This document shows, in pieces, positions 25,491 to 33,566 of a stretch of 64,000 nucleotides of DNA (its first letter is position 1; the number at the start of each line of letters is the position of its first letter). The notes beneath the pieces are model-generated. The model was not told the DNA's origin, did no database searches, and saw only the letters and a program-made list of their open reading frames with translations. Both the position numbers and the translations under genes were made by a program. The stretch comes from Aurantibacillus circumpalustris (lineage in GTDB: Bacteria; Bacteroidota; Bacteroidia; B-17B0; Aurantibacillaceae), in assembly GCF_029625215.1 (NCBI RefSeq), contig NZ_CP121197.1, positions 558,001 to 622,000 of the forward strand. Reading direction: 5' to 3'.

Positions 25491-27005
25491 CTAATTTTTA
25501 ATTATTGGGATAAGTATCTTAATTATTGTACCTGTATTATTTGGCTTGTCCTCAATAATCAAATTGCATTTCAAATTATAGATTTGATTAAGTAAACTCA
25601 GACGTTGTTCGATAAATCCGGTAGCTAAAGAGTTTTTCTCGAGATCTAAATAATTGGTTTTTTTTCTTCCGAGACCATTATCTTCAATCACACACAGAAT
25701 ATAAATATCATCTTTTATTGAAAATGAAATATTCAGGAGTTTTTCACCCTTTTTTTTGAGTAACCCATGCCATACCGCATTTTCTACGAAGGGCTGCAGC
25801 ATCATAATTGGTATTTTAATGCTTGAAGGTACCAGCGATGATTCTACTTCAATTACATGTTTGATATTTTCTTCGAACCTAAGATCTTCGATCTCCAAAT
25901 AACTTTTTAATAATTGAATTTCAAATTCAAGTGTAATTGCGTCCGACATGTTGCTCTCAATAATTTGCCGCATTAGCTTTGAAAATTTAACCAAATAACT
26001 ATTCGCCTTTACGTTTTCGTTTTTTAATATAAAATTTTGTAATGCATTTAAAGAATTAAAAACAAAGTGCGGGTTCATGAGAGCTCGGTTTACACGGAGC
26101 TCGGTTTGCAAAACTATATTGTGGAGCTCAAGTCTTTGTTTTTCTTTTTTCAAAGTTATGCTAAGTCGATATCGAACAATTAAATAAATACATCCTATAA
26201 CAAGTAGTATAGCTATGGCAAGAAATATCCAATTTAAAACTATTTTGTACTTATTTGGATTCGGTGCATGAAACAAATTAAGAATTTCGCCTTCTGTTAG
26301 CACTCTATCATAAAATTCAATATCGTCAAAAACCGCCTTTGCAAATCGCGCGTTTTTTTTATTCCCCATCGAACCAAGTAAAACCGAGTCCTGATCTAAA
26401 TAAACTGTCTCGAAATTTTTTATCGCCTTCCGCTGAAGCTTACCGTCTACATAAAAAGAAGTAAAATCGCGATCGAAAGTTAAAACCAGGTGGCGCCATG
26501 AATTTAGTTGGCACTTGCTAAGAGAAGCCGTTGCTGCTTGTCTAATTGAATCACGAGAAATATTAGATCTAAAGGTTTCGTTATCAAGTTCATAATATAT
26601 ACTATAGGCTTCGAAAAAATCATCTTGATTGCGTGATTTTGTAAGCAGGATGGGATTCACCCTTATCCCTTGTCCAGTCCATATCTTATCCTCTATTAAA
26701 ACCCAAAGTGAAATCGTTCCTGCTTTTTGTTTAAGAACAGCGCCTTTCCCCAAATTAATATAGCTATAAGGATCGCCAAGAACTCTAACTGCATTTTTTT
26801 TGTTTCCAAATCGGTCTTCTGTGTGAAAGGCTCCGACAAGTCTTGCTGGTTTCAGACTCACTTCGTCGTAATCTTTACCATCATTAAATAAAAATCTTGC
26901 AACGGGTTTTGAACCAGATTGCGCAAAATTTGTAAAACCCATAATGAGAAATACAAAAATTAAATACCACGCAAAATACTTTTTTGAATTTTTATTTTTA
27001 ATCAT
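25491..27005 (-). CDS. LytS-type sensor histidine kinase with extracytoplasmic LamG domain
   Basis: 504 residues in clear order: signal peptide (1-29), a concanavalin/LamG-like domain (~33-245; ARFLFNDGKDYD, GTISLWVLIED, WRHLVLTFDRDFTSFYVDGKL, FDDIEFYDRVLT), one membrane segment (255-278), a linker, then the kinase core of the His_kinase (LytS) type with the phosphorylated His at ~313 in NPHFVFNSLNAL and an ATP-binding part with ENAVWHGL and EDNGLGRKK. LamG domains usually bind glycans or proteins, so the kinase probably senses a polysaccharide or surface ligand. It is co-transcribed with the LytTR regulator; a decayed LamG gene lies divergently upstream. Confidence 0.93.
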   Translation of the reverse strand: MIKNKNSKKYFAWYLIFVFLIMGFTNFAQSGSKPVARFLFNDGKDYDEVSLKPARLVGAFHTEDRFGNKKNAVRVLGDPYSYINLGKGAVLKQKAGTISLWVLIEDKIWTGQGIRVNPILLTKSRNQDDFFEAYSIYYELDNETFRSNISRDSIRQAATASLSKCQLNSWRHLVLTFDRDFTSFYVDGKLQRKAIKNFETVYLDQDSVLLGSMGNKKNARFAKAVFDDIEFYDRVLTEGEILNLFHAPNPNKYKIVLNWIFLAIAILLVIGCIYLIVRYRLSITLKKEKQRLELHNIVLQTELRVNRALMNPHFVFNSLNALQNFILKNENVKANSYLVKFSKLMRQIIESNMSDAITLEFEIQLLKSYLEIEDLRFEENIKHVIEVESSLVPSSIKIPIMMLQPFVENAVWHGLLKKKGEKLLNISFSIKDDIYILCVIEDNGLGRKKTNYLDLEKNSLATGFIEQRLSLLNQIYNLKCNLIIEDKPNNTGTIIKILIPIIKN

Positions 27006-27338
27006 AAATCTTATTTACAAGTATACCAATTAATCTATTAATTAAAGTTTAATCCAATTGCCATGTACTCAACAAACCTAACCACATATAAGTTCAATTT
27101 GGCAAACCGCCTCAAATAAGCAGAAAAATAGGTGTTTTTAGCTCCTTTTTTAATTTTTACAGGTTACTCAACAGATGAAACCAGATATAAAAAAAAGTCG
27201 GTGATGTAAACCAATAATAATTTATCCACTGCCTTCTGAAATACTTTTGATCATACTTAATTGAAAAATAATTTCAATTTGAAAAAGGGGAAACCGAAAA
27301 GCTTTATACGAGTAGGTAAACCCAAAAATGAAAAAAAC
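27006..27338. other. Divergent intergenic region between kinase and LamG pseudogene
   Basis: 333 AT-rich bases holding the promoters of both diverging genes. TACTTTTG at 27242-27249 matches the -7 consensus for the pseudogene side, but no TTG lies at the right distance upstream. No open frame of interest on either strand. Confidence 0.4.
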
Positions 27339-27923
27339 ATGAAAAAAACAATTTTAATTGGCTTTATTGCATTGAGTAGTTCAATGCTGGCCCAAATACC
27401 CACCTCTGGCTTAATTGAGCGATGGGAGTTTACGGGAACATGCAAAGTGGCTCAAACACATTACCCACCAATGGCACTAGTTTGAATCCTCCAACCCTCA
27501 CTACAGACCGCTGTGGAAACGCTAATAGTGCTTATTCGTTCAACGGCACAAGCAACTACACAGATATTCCAATGTTAGGAGCCACTGGTGGTGCTGCGAG
27601 ATCGGTAGCGTTTTGGTTATCCAGCAGTTCCTTCACAAAAAACTTCTTTTTCAGATCCAACATCTATAGCTAAAAATGAAATAAGCAAAGAACAATTTCA
27701 AATTAACTTGTTTCCAAATCCAAATAACGGGCAAGTCAACATCCTGTCTAAAAATGAAAACGAATTGATAAGAGTTAGAATTATGGATGTGACAGGTAAA
27801 ATTGTTTATGCTAAAAACATTTCTGGCACTTCTTATAATCTTGATATTTCTGACCTAAAATCATCCATGTATTTTATGGAGATTTAAGGAAGCGAAATAA
27901 GGTTATTAAGAAAAAATAATTAA
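27339..27923 (+). pseudogene. Decayed LamG / T9SS surface protein gene
   Basis: The gene begins with a good signal peptide (MKKTILIGFIALSSSMLAQ) and LIERWEFTG, the usual opening of a LamG protein. At about 27430-27450 the coding frame shifts: TLTTDRCGNANSAYSF and NGTSNYTDIP continue in another frame up to ARSVAFWL near 27616. There the LamG domain breaks off, and in the original frame a T9SS linker and tail follow (SIAKNEISKEQFQINLFPNP, VRIMDVTGKIVYAKN), so more than a hundred residues appear to be missing. Finally a TAA at 27885 interrupts the tail just before its last residues (GSEIRLLRKNN, to the original stop at 27921). One frameshift, one internal deletion and one nonsense change: a clear pseudogene, followed by an intact terminator. 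Confidence 0.87.
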
Positions 27924-27954
27924 AGAATAAACTTTAATATTTTTTTTCACGCTT

Positions 27955-27988
27955 AAAAGGCTGTCTCATTGTGAGACAGCCTTTTTTT
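27955..27988 (+). terminator. Strong rho-independent terminator
   Basis: AAAGGCTGTCTCA pairs with TGAGACAGCCTTT around a three-base loop and is followed by a run of T. It lies ~30 nt after the original stop of the LamG pseudogene and is fully intact. Confidence 0.92.
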
Positions 27989-28153
27989 ATTCGAACATTT
28001 GTATTACTTATGCATTGACTAAGAGGCATCCTTGGCTTTCTGCTTTAACTTTGGTATTTACTCCTCAATTAGTTTAATCGCAATTATTAGGACTCGTATC
28101 TCTTTTTTTATTAATTTAGGTTGGATGTTTTTACAATCAAAGTACACAAACGC

Positions 28154-29971
28154 ATGCCTTCGTTAACTAGATTACTTTTTTGTTTTCTTTGCTTTCTATA
28201 TAGCAGCGCACATTCTCAAGTATTCTTCAACGACATACCCAAGTCGATGCAAATGATACCGAGAGGCGCTGATAATATGGGTGAGTTTCTGGTAACCGGC
28301 ACTTGTCCTGATTTAGCAATTAAATCCATGCGCTTTTGTTTATATAGGAATACCGACTCAAGTCTTATCTATGATAAAACAATTGCTATTCAAACTCATG
28401 TTACATTTTCTATAAACGTAGAAATTCCAGCAGCACTTGCAGATTATCGTCTCAAAATATATTCCATTAATCTCTCAAATAATGAAATGATTGTGGGGGA
28501 TGTGGACCAACTTGTATGTGGCGATTATTTTATTGTGAGCGGTCAGTCAAACGCAGTTGGAGCTTTAAACGACTTATCTCAGGCGCTTACTGAAGACAGT
28601 ATGTATGGCAACAAATACTGTAGAACGATTGGTAACATGTATATAGGTAATCTAGCGGATTCACTTTTCAATGGTGAATACAATCTTGCTTATCATCACG
28701 TGTCAACTTTATTCTGGATTTCAGGCCCAAGCGGTTGTATTGGCATTTGGCCTATGAGGATTTTGCACAACATTACTAAACAAACTGGCATACCGGTATG
28801 CATTCTCAATGGTGCAATTGGCTCAACAGAACTTTCTCACCACCTGGCATCCAGAACCCCCTCTGATCCAAATAAATTGCATGACACCTCACAAAGCGCG
28901 ACGTTTCATCCTTATGACGGGTTATATAAAAAGCTCTTTGCAAATAAAGCAATACAAGGTGTAAAAGCTATACTGTGGTATCAGGGCGAGAGTGATGCTG
29001 TGCTTAGTAAAGAAATGGCCTTAACTTATAACGAAAGATTTGCACTATTGAGAAAATCATGGAAATTAGATTATCCCCAGCTTGAAAAGATATTTGTTTT
29101 CCAAATAAACACCGGTTGCGGTGGCGACAACGTAAGCATCATCAGAGACCAGCAACGAAAATTGTCTAAACAATTTAATGATGTTATTGTAATGCCTACT
29201 GTTGGTTGCGATGATGACGAAAGGGCGAAAGACGGCTGCCACTACACCCTTAAGGGCTATGGCAAAATCGGTGAAAATATTTCACCTGCGGTTCTAAAAC
29301 ATATTTATCATTTTGATGTCGAAGACAAGTACATCATGGGTCCTGATATTAATAGAATCTCTTACTCTGGTAAAAATGAATTATGTTTAAGTTTTAACAT
29401 GGACGTAAGTGTGCAACAGTCTAAACAATATTCGTTTCTAGGAACAGGAATAGCATATCTTAAAGATTATTTTTATAAAGAAGATGGAACAACTCTTAAA
29501 GTACAAACGATCTATGCGGAGAACAATAATGTTTTCTTAACAATAGCCAGTGGCCAGAAATTAAAATCATTAACTTATTTGCCTGATATTTTTTCAACTA
29601 TTCCAACCATCTATGCAGGGCCTTGGATCTTAAATAAAAATAACACTAATCTTGGCGCGTTATCTTTTTTCGAATTTCCTGTTGAAGCTTTACCAAATGA
29701 ACTTTGGTTTAGCAAATCAGATGATTCATTACTAATATACCCTAACCCTGTGAAAGATTGTTTTGAAATACGGGTAAATAAAAACACTGAACTTCAAAAA
29801 CTATACCTGATAGATTTATCTGGAAAAATAGTGATGAACATTTCACCAAATAAGACTACGACAACGCTGGTTGACATGCGGGTTCTAGAAAGTGGAATTT
29901 ATTTTTTAAAGGCTTATACTAACGCTGGGTTTTTTGTAAAAAAATTAGTTCTCACAAAAAATGGAGACTAA
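28154..29971 (+). CDS. SGNH/SASA-type carbohydrate esterase with T9SS sorting domain
   Basis: The ATG at 28154 starts a signal peptide (MPSLTRLLFCFLCFLYSSAH); the TTG further upstream adds a charged extension and is unlikely. The 605-residue product has the sialate-O-acetylesterase (SASA) fold: FIVSGQSNAVGA with nucleophile Ser ~132, ILWYQGESDA, and DGCHYTLKGY with the catalytic His. These enzymes remove acetyl groups from sialic acids or from plant polysaccharides. The C-terminal ~80 residues form a T9SS tail (LIYPNPVKDCFEI, LESGIYFLKA, VKKLVLTK), so it is exported to the surface or medium. It converges on hemA with 7 nt between stops. Confidence 0.88.
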   Translation: MPSLTRLLFCFLCFLYSSAHSQVFFNDIPKSMQMIPRGADNMGEFLVTGTCPDLAIKSMRFCLYRNTDSSLIYDKTIAIQTHVTFSINVEIPAALADYRLKIYSINLSNNEMIVGDVDQLVCGDYFIVSGQSNAVGALNDLSQALTEDSMYGNKYCRTIGNMYIGNLADSLFNGEYNLAYHHVSTLFWISGPSGCIGIWPMRILHNITKQTGIPVCILNGAIGSTELSHHLASRTPSDPNKLHDTSQSATFHPYDGLYKKLFANKAIQGVKAILWYQGESDAVLSKEMALTYNERFALLRKSWKLDYPQLEKIFVFQINTGCGGDNVSIIRDQQRKLSKQFNDVIVMPTVGCDDDERAKDGCHYTLKGYGKIGENISPAVLKHIYHFDVEDKYIMGPDINRISYSGKNELCLSFNMDVSVQQSKQYSFLGTGIAYLKDYFYKEDGTTLKVQTIYAENNNVFLTIASGQKLKSLTYLPDIFSTIPTIYAGPWILNKNNTNLGALSFFEFPVEALPNELWFSKSDDSLLIYPNPVKDCFEIRVNKNTELQKLYLIDLSGKIVMNISPNKTTTTLVDMRVLESGIYFLKAYTNAGFFVKKLVLTKNGD

Positions 29972-29978
29972 AAGGTTA

Positions 29979-31208
29979 CTAATTTTTTGGGGCTAAAAAA
30001 ACTTCTTTTGCTGTTTTAATTGCAACGGCATTGTATTTTTTTTCCATGTAAGAAAGCACTTTTTCAAGCACTTCTTTACTTTGAATGTCAAGCGAATTTA
30101 TCTCTTTGGCAAAAACCTCGTTTAAAGCCAAATCTTTAATGGCTCTAACTTGCTTTGGAACCTCGCCAAAGGCCAATTCAATTCTTCTTTCGGCATAAAG
30201 CGCATGAAATTGTTGCGTACGAACATTAATCATTTCTTCACACTTCACAATTTCGTTTTTACGTAATTGTAAATTAGCATCTGCCTGAGCTTTTAATGAA
30301 TTGATATCTATGTATGATAGTTGGGAGTTTTCTGAAACTGATTTTGCAACATTAGAAGGTAAACCCAAATCAATAATTACCTTTTTAGAGTTATCCCTTC
30401 CTTTTAACGACTCGAAAATTTCTTCCGTTATGATTATTTCCGAACTAGATGTGCAGACAACCAATACATCAAAACCCTCTTTAAAATCAGCAAGTACGGC
30501 AAGTTCGTAAGCTTTTCCATTTAATGACTTTGCCAATTTTTTTCCGTTCTCTAAAGTGCGGTTAAACACAGTAAAGTTTGCGAATTTATGCTTTTGAAAA
30601 TAACTTGCTAAAGTCGTATTGGTCTCCCCGCTTCCAACAAACAAAATACGGGCGTCATTTTTAATTCCCAATTGTCTTAATTGTCTATACGCCAGAGATG
30701 CCACAGATACAGGATTTCTTGCGATATCAGTATTTGTATAAATATCCTTCGCAGTTTCGATTGTTTGTTTAATAAGCAAACGAATAAAATCTCCTGTTAA
30801 ACCAAGTAAGTTGCAAAAATCATACGCTTTCCTAACCTGAGTAATGATTTCACGTTCACCCACTATCATTGAATCGAGTGACGACGCTACTTTTAAAACA
30901 TGTTCCACTCCACTTGCTCCCAGATACAATTCGGCAGCATTAGATAAAAGAGTAGTTTCTGAATTATTTAATCGGCTGTTTAAAAAAAGTGCGATCTCTT
31001 TCACTAATAAACAAGTAACTTCTTCTGAAGATTTTATCAATAATTCAATCCTATTACAGGTACTTAAAAAAAGTAATTCTTCGAAATTGAAATTGATTTT
31101 AAGTGCTCCAAGCACATTCGTTTGTTCTTCTTGATCAAGATGTAATTTCCCAATTAGCTCAATTGGGAGGGTTTTGTGTGTAAAAGCTATGACCTTAAAA
31201 GCGTCCAA
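29979..31208 (-). CDS. hemA: Glutamyl-tRNA reductase
   Basis: 409 residues, usual length. The first step of the C5 pathway to 5-aminolevulinate: NADPH reduction of glutamyl-tRNA to glutamate-1-semialdehyde. Seen: FLSTCNRIELLI with catalytic Cys ~51, VEHVLKVASSLDSMIVGE, the Rossmann stretch ILFVGSGETNTTLASYF, then a C-terminal dimerisation helix. In many Bacteroidota hemA is followed directly by hemC and hemD; here hemCD is on the same strand but ~5.3 kb further on. Confidence 0.96.
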   Translation of the reverse strand: MDAFKVIAFTHKTLPIELIGKLHLDQEEQTNVLGALKINFNFEELLFLSTCNRIELLIKSSEEVTCLLVKEIALFLNSRLNNSETTLLSNAAELYLGASGVEHVLKVASSLDSMIVGEREIITQVRKAYDFCNLLGLTGDFIRLLIKQTIETAKDIYTNTDIARNPVSVASLAYRQLRQLGIKNDARILFVGSGETNTTLASYFQKHKFANFTVFNRTLENGKKLAKSLNGKAYELAVLADFKEGFDVLVVCTSSSEIIITEEIFESLKGRDNSKKVIIDLGLPSNVAKSVSENSQLSYIDINSLKAQADANLQLRKNEIVKCEEMINVRTQQFHALYAERRIELAFGEVPKQVRAIKDLALNEVFAKEINSLDIQSKEVLEKVLSYMEKKYNAVAIKTAKEVFLAPKN

Positions 31209-31348
31209 TTAATATACCGCAAAGATGGTATATCTGGGGATTTTAAATGTCATTGGATTGTCATTTCGCCTAAATTATGCTAAAAATCATATTTGTTTTA
31301 ATTCTTATCACAAAATACTACTCTTATGTTTATTTATTAATCGCTTTC

Positions 31349-31374
31349 AAAAAAAAAAGAGCCAATAAGACTCT
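31349..31374 (-). terminator. Terminator of the small exported protein gene
   Basis: Read on the minus strand, AGAGTC pairs with GGCTCT (one G-T) around TTATT and is followed by ten or more U residues. It lies ~27 nt beyond the stop codon at 31402. Confidence 0.65.
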
Positions 31375-31401
31375 CCATACATTTCATTTTTAAGTGATTA
31401 G

Positions 31402-31839
31402 CTAGTCATCTGTTGGATCTGGCGCAACGGTTGGTTTTGCTTTCTTAGCTTTTATCATATTTGGCCAAATAATATTTATCAACTCTCCGTGAACCGAAGC
31501 CATACTTCTACTAATACCATTAATTATGGTTACATTTTTCTCAGAATCATTTTTCCAGGTGCGTTTAACTTCCTCGTGTGAACCATCATTTAACAAAATG
31601 TAAAACTTAGCCACTAAACCATTCCTCACTTCTACTTTACCGTTGTTACACACGGCTTTTGCTCCTTGACGGTTAGTTATAATAACATCATCATAAACGC
31701 CATCTTTTACTTCCTCTGCACCTCTGTCTTCAAATTTTGCAGCCCACTTATTGTAACAATTTAAATCTACTTGTTTTTCATGTTGAGAAAAGCAAACGGT
31801 AGATAAAAACAACGTGCTTAATAAAATTAATTTTTTCAT
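31402..31839 (-). CDS. Small exported protein of unknown function
   Basis: 145 residues with a signal peptide (MKKLILLSTLFLSTVCFSQ). The mature part is short, mixed, with two cysteines (LNCYNKW, KAVCNNGK) and an acidic, proline-containing tail (KPTVAPDPTDD). No domain recognised, no membrane segment. The central strands (VRNGLVAKFYILLNDGSHEE) suggest a small beta sandwich. It sits alone between hemA (same strand, downstream) and the divergent yifB. Confidence 0.8.
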   Translation of the reverse strand: MKKLILLSTLFLSTVCFSQHEKQVDLNCYNKWAAKFEDRGAEEVKDGVYDDVIITNRQGAKAVCNNGKVEVRNGLVAKFYILLNDGSHEEVKRTWKNDSEKNVTIINGISRSMASVHGELINIIWPNMIKAKKAKPTVAPDPTDD

Positions 31840-32016
31840 GTTTTTGTTTCTGTTTTCTTTAATTAAAATTAAAAAAGTGATCCATTGAATGAAGAAACAC
31901 TTATTTTGTTTTTACTCCTTAAGGTTATACCCTCTAATTTTGCAAGAAATCAAACCTACAAAAAAAAATTAAAAACTCAGAAATTAAATTCATTTTAAAT
32001 TGGTTAATTTGTATTT

Positions 32017-33558
32017 ATGTTGGTAAAAACGTTTGGATACGCAGTACAAGGTATAAATGCCACAAAAATTACTGTTGAGGTAAATATAAACACCGGAGTG
32101 AACTTTTTTCTTGTAGGATTACCGGATAATGCGGTAAAGGAAAGTCAGCAGAGAATCGACACGGCTTTAAAAGAACATGGTTATAAAATCCCAGGAAAGC
32201 AAATCACAGTAAATATGGCTCCTGCCGACATACGCAAGGAAGGGTCGGCGTATGACCTTACAATTGCTATGGGCATACTTGCTGCCAGCGAACAAATTCC
32301 AATGGAGAAAGCTGGTGATTATGTTATTATGGGTGAATTGGCTCTAGACGGTGAATTACGGTCAATTAAAGGGTCTTTGCCAATTGCAATAAACGCTCGT
32401 CAGGATGGCTTTAAAGGCATAATTCTTCCCGCCTCCAATGCTCAAGAAGCTGCAGTAGTAAGTGGTTTAGAAGTTCGTTATGCAACTAATATAAAACAGG
32501 TAATTGATTTTTTTACTGGTGAAAAAGATCTTCCTATTGCGGAAACCAATCTGGACGAAGCTTTCTTACAAAACATTGAGTCTATTGAATTTGATTTTTC
32601 TGATGTAAAAGGTCAAGAGAATATTAAACGTGCTTTGGAAATAGCAGCAGCAGGTGGCCACAATGCTATCCTAATTGGCCCTCCCGGCGCTGGTAAAACC
32701 ATGCTTAGTAAACGCTTACCAAGCATTCTACCTCCCCTTACTTTAGAAGAAGCGCTTGAAACCACAAAAATTCACAGTGTTGCCGGCAAAACAGGAAGAA
32801 CAGGAGCTGGTTTGGTCACTCAACGCCCATTTAGAACTCCTCACCACACTATTAGCGATATAGCTTTAGTTGGCGGCGGCAATAATCCACAGCCCGGAGA
32901 AATTAGTTTAGCGCATAACGGCGTTTTATTTTTAGACGAACTACCTGAATTCAAAAGAACGGTGTTAGAAGTAATGCGTCAACCCATAGAAGATCGGGTA
33001 GTTACAATTAGCCGTGCTAAATTTAGTGTTGAATATCCTGCAAGCTTTATGCTCATTGCGAGTATGAATCCTTGCCCTTGCGGTTACTACAATCATCCGG
33101 AAAAGGAATGTGTTTGCGCTCCTGGCATTGTACAAAAATATCTCAATAAAATTAGTGGTCCTTTATTAGACCGCATAGATCTTCACATTGAAGTTACACC
33201 CGTTCCGTTTAGCGAACTTAATAAACAACACTCTTCCGAATTAAGTAAAGATATTAGAGCTCGTGTAATTAAAGCCCGCTTGCTGCAAAGCGTGCGGTAT
33301 GAAAAAGAAAAAAAAATACATTGCAATGCACAAATGCATACCAGCCATCTTAAAGCATATTGCCAGCTCACTGAAGCGGGCAATACTTTATTAAAAAATG
33401 CAATGGAGCGCTTAGGACTGAGTGCCAGAGCCTACGATAGAATTTTAAAGGTAGCACGAACAATTGCAGATCTTGATAATTCAAAGAACATAGAAACTAA
33501 TCATATTGCAGAAGCCATTCAATATAGGAGTTTAGATAGAGATGGTTGGGCAGGATAA
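32017..33558 (+). CDS. yifB: YifB/ComM-family Mg-chelatase-like AAA+ ATPase
   Basis: 513 residues, full length. N-terminal ribosomal-S5-like/ChlI region (LVKTFGYAVQGINATKITVEV, NMAPADIRKEGSAYDL), Walker A GPPGAGKT at 221-228, Walker B-like FLDELPEF, and CPCGYYNHPEKECVC, a Cys cluster typical of the family, then a C-terminal Mg-chelatase region. Characterised ComM is a helicase that promotes branch migration of integrated DNA during natural transformation. It ends before, and very close to, the TPR kinase gene. Confidence 0.95.
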   Translation: MLVKTFGYAVQGINATKITVEVNINTGVNFFLVGLPDNAVKESQQRIDTALKEHGYKIPGKQITVNMAPADIRKEGSAYDLTIAMGILAASEQIPMEKAGDYVIMGELALDGELRSIKGSLPIAINARQDGFKGIILPASNAQEAAVVSGLEVRYATNIKQVIDFFTGEKDLPIAETNLDEAFLQNIESIEFDFSDVKGQENIKRALEIAAAGGHNAILIGPPGAGKTMLSKRLPSILPPLTLEEALETTKIHSVAGKTGRTGAGLVTQRPFRTPHHTISDIALVGGGNNPQPGEISLAHNGVLFLDELPEFKRTVLEVMRQPIEDRVVTISRAKFSVEYPASFMLIASMNPCPCGYYNHPEKECVCAPGIVQKYLNKISGPLLDRIDLHIEVTPVPFSELNKQHSSELSKDIRARVIKARLLQSVRYEKEKKIHCNAQMHTSHLKAYCQLTEAGNTLLKNAMERLGLSARAYDRILKVARTIADLDNSKNIETNHIAEAIQYRSLDRDGWAG

Positions 33559-33566
33559 ATAAACCA

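Noticed and set aside
28121-28153. TTG start for the SASA esterase
   Set aside because: The ATG at 28154 begins the signal peptide directly; the extension is charged and lacks support.
31209-31401. Possible gene between hemA and the small exported protein
   Set aside because: Short AT-rich stretch with stops in all frames; it holds only the terminator of the neighbouring gene.
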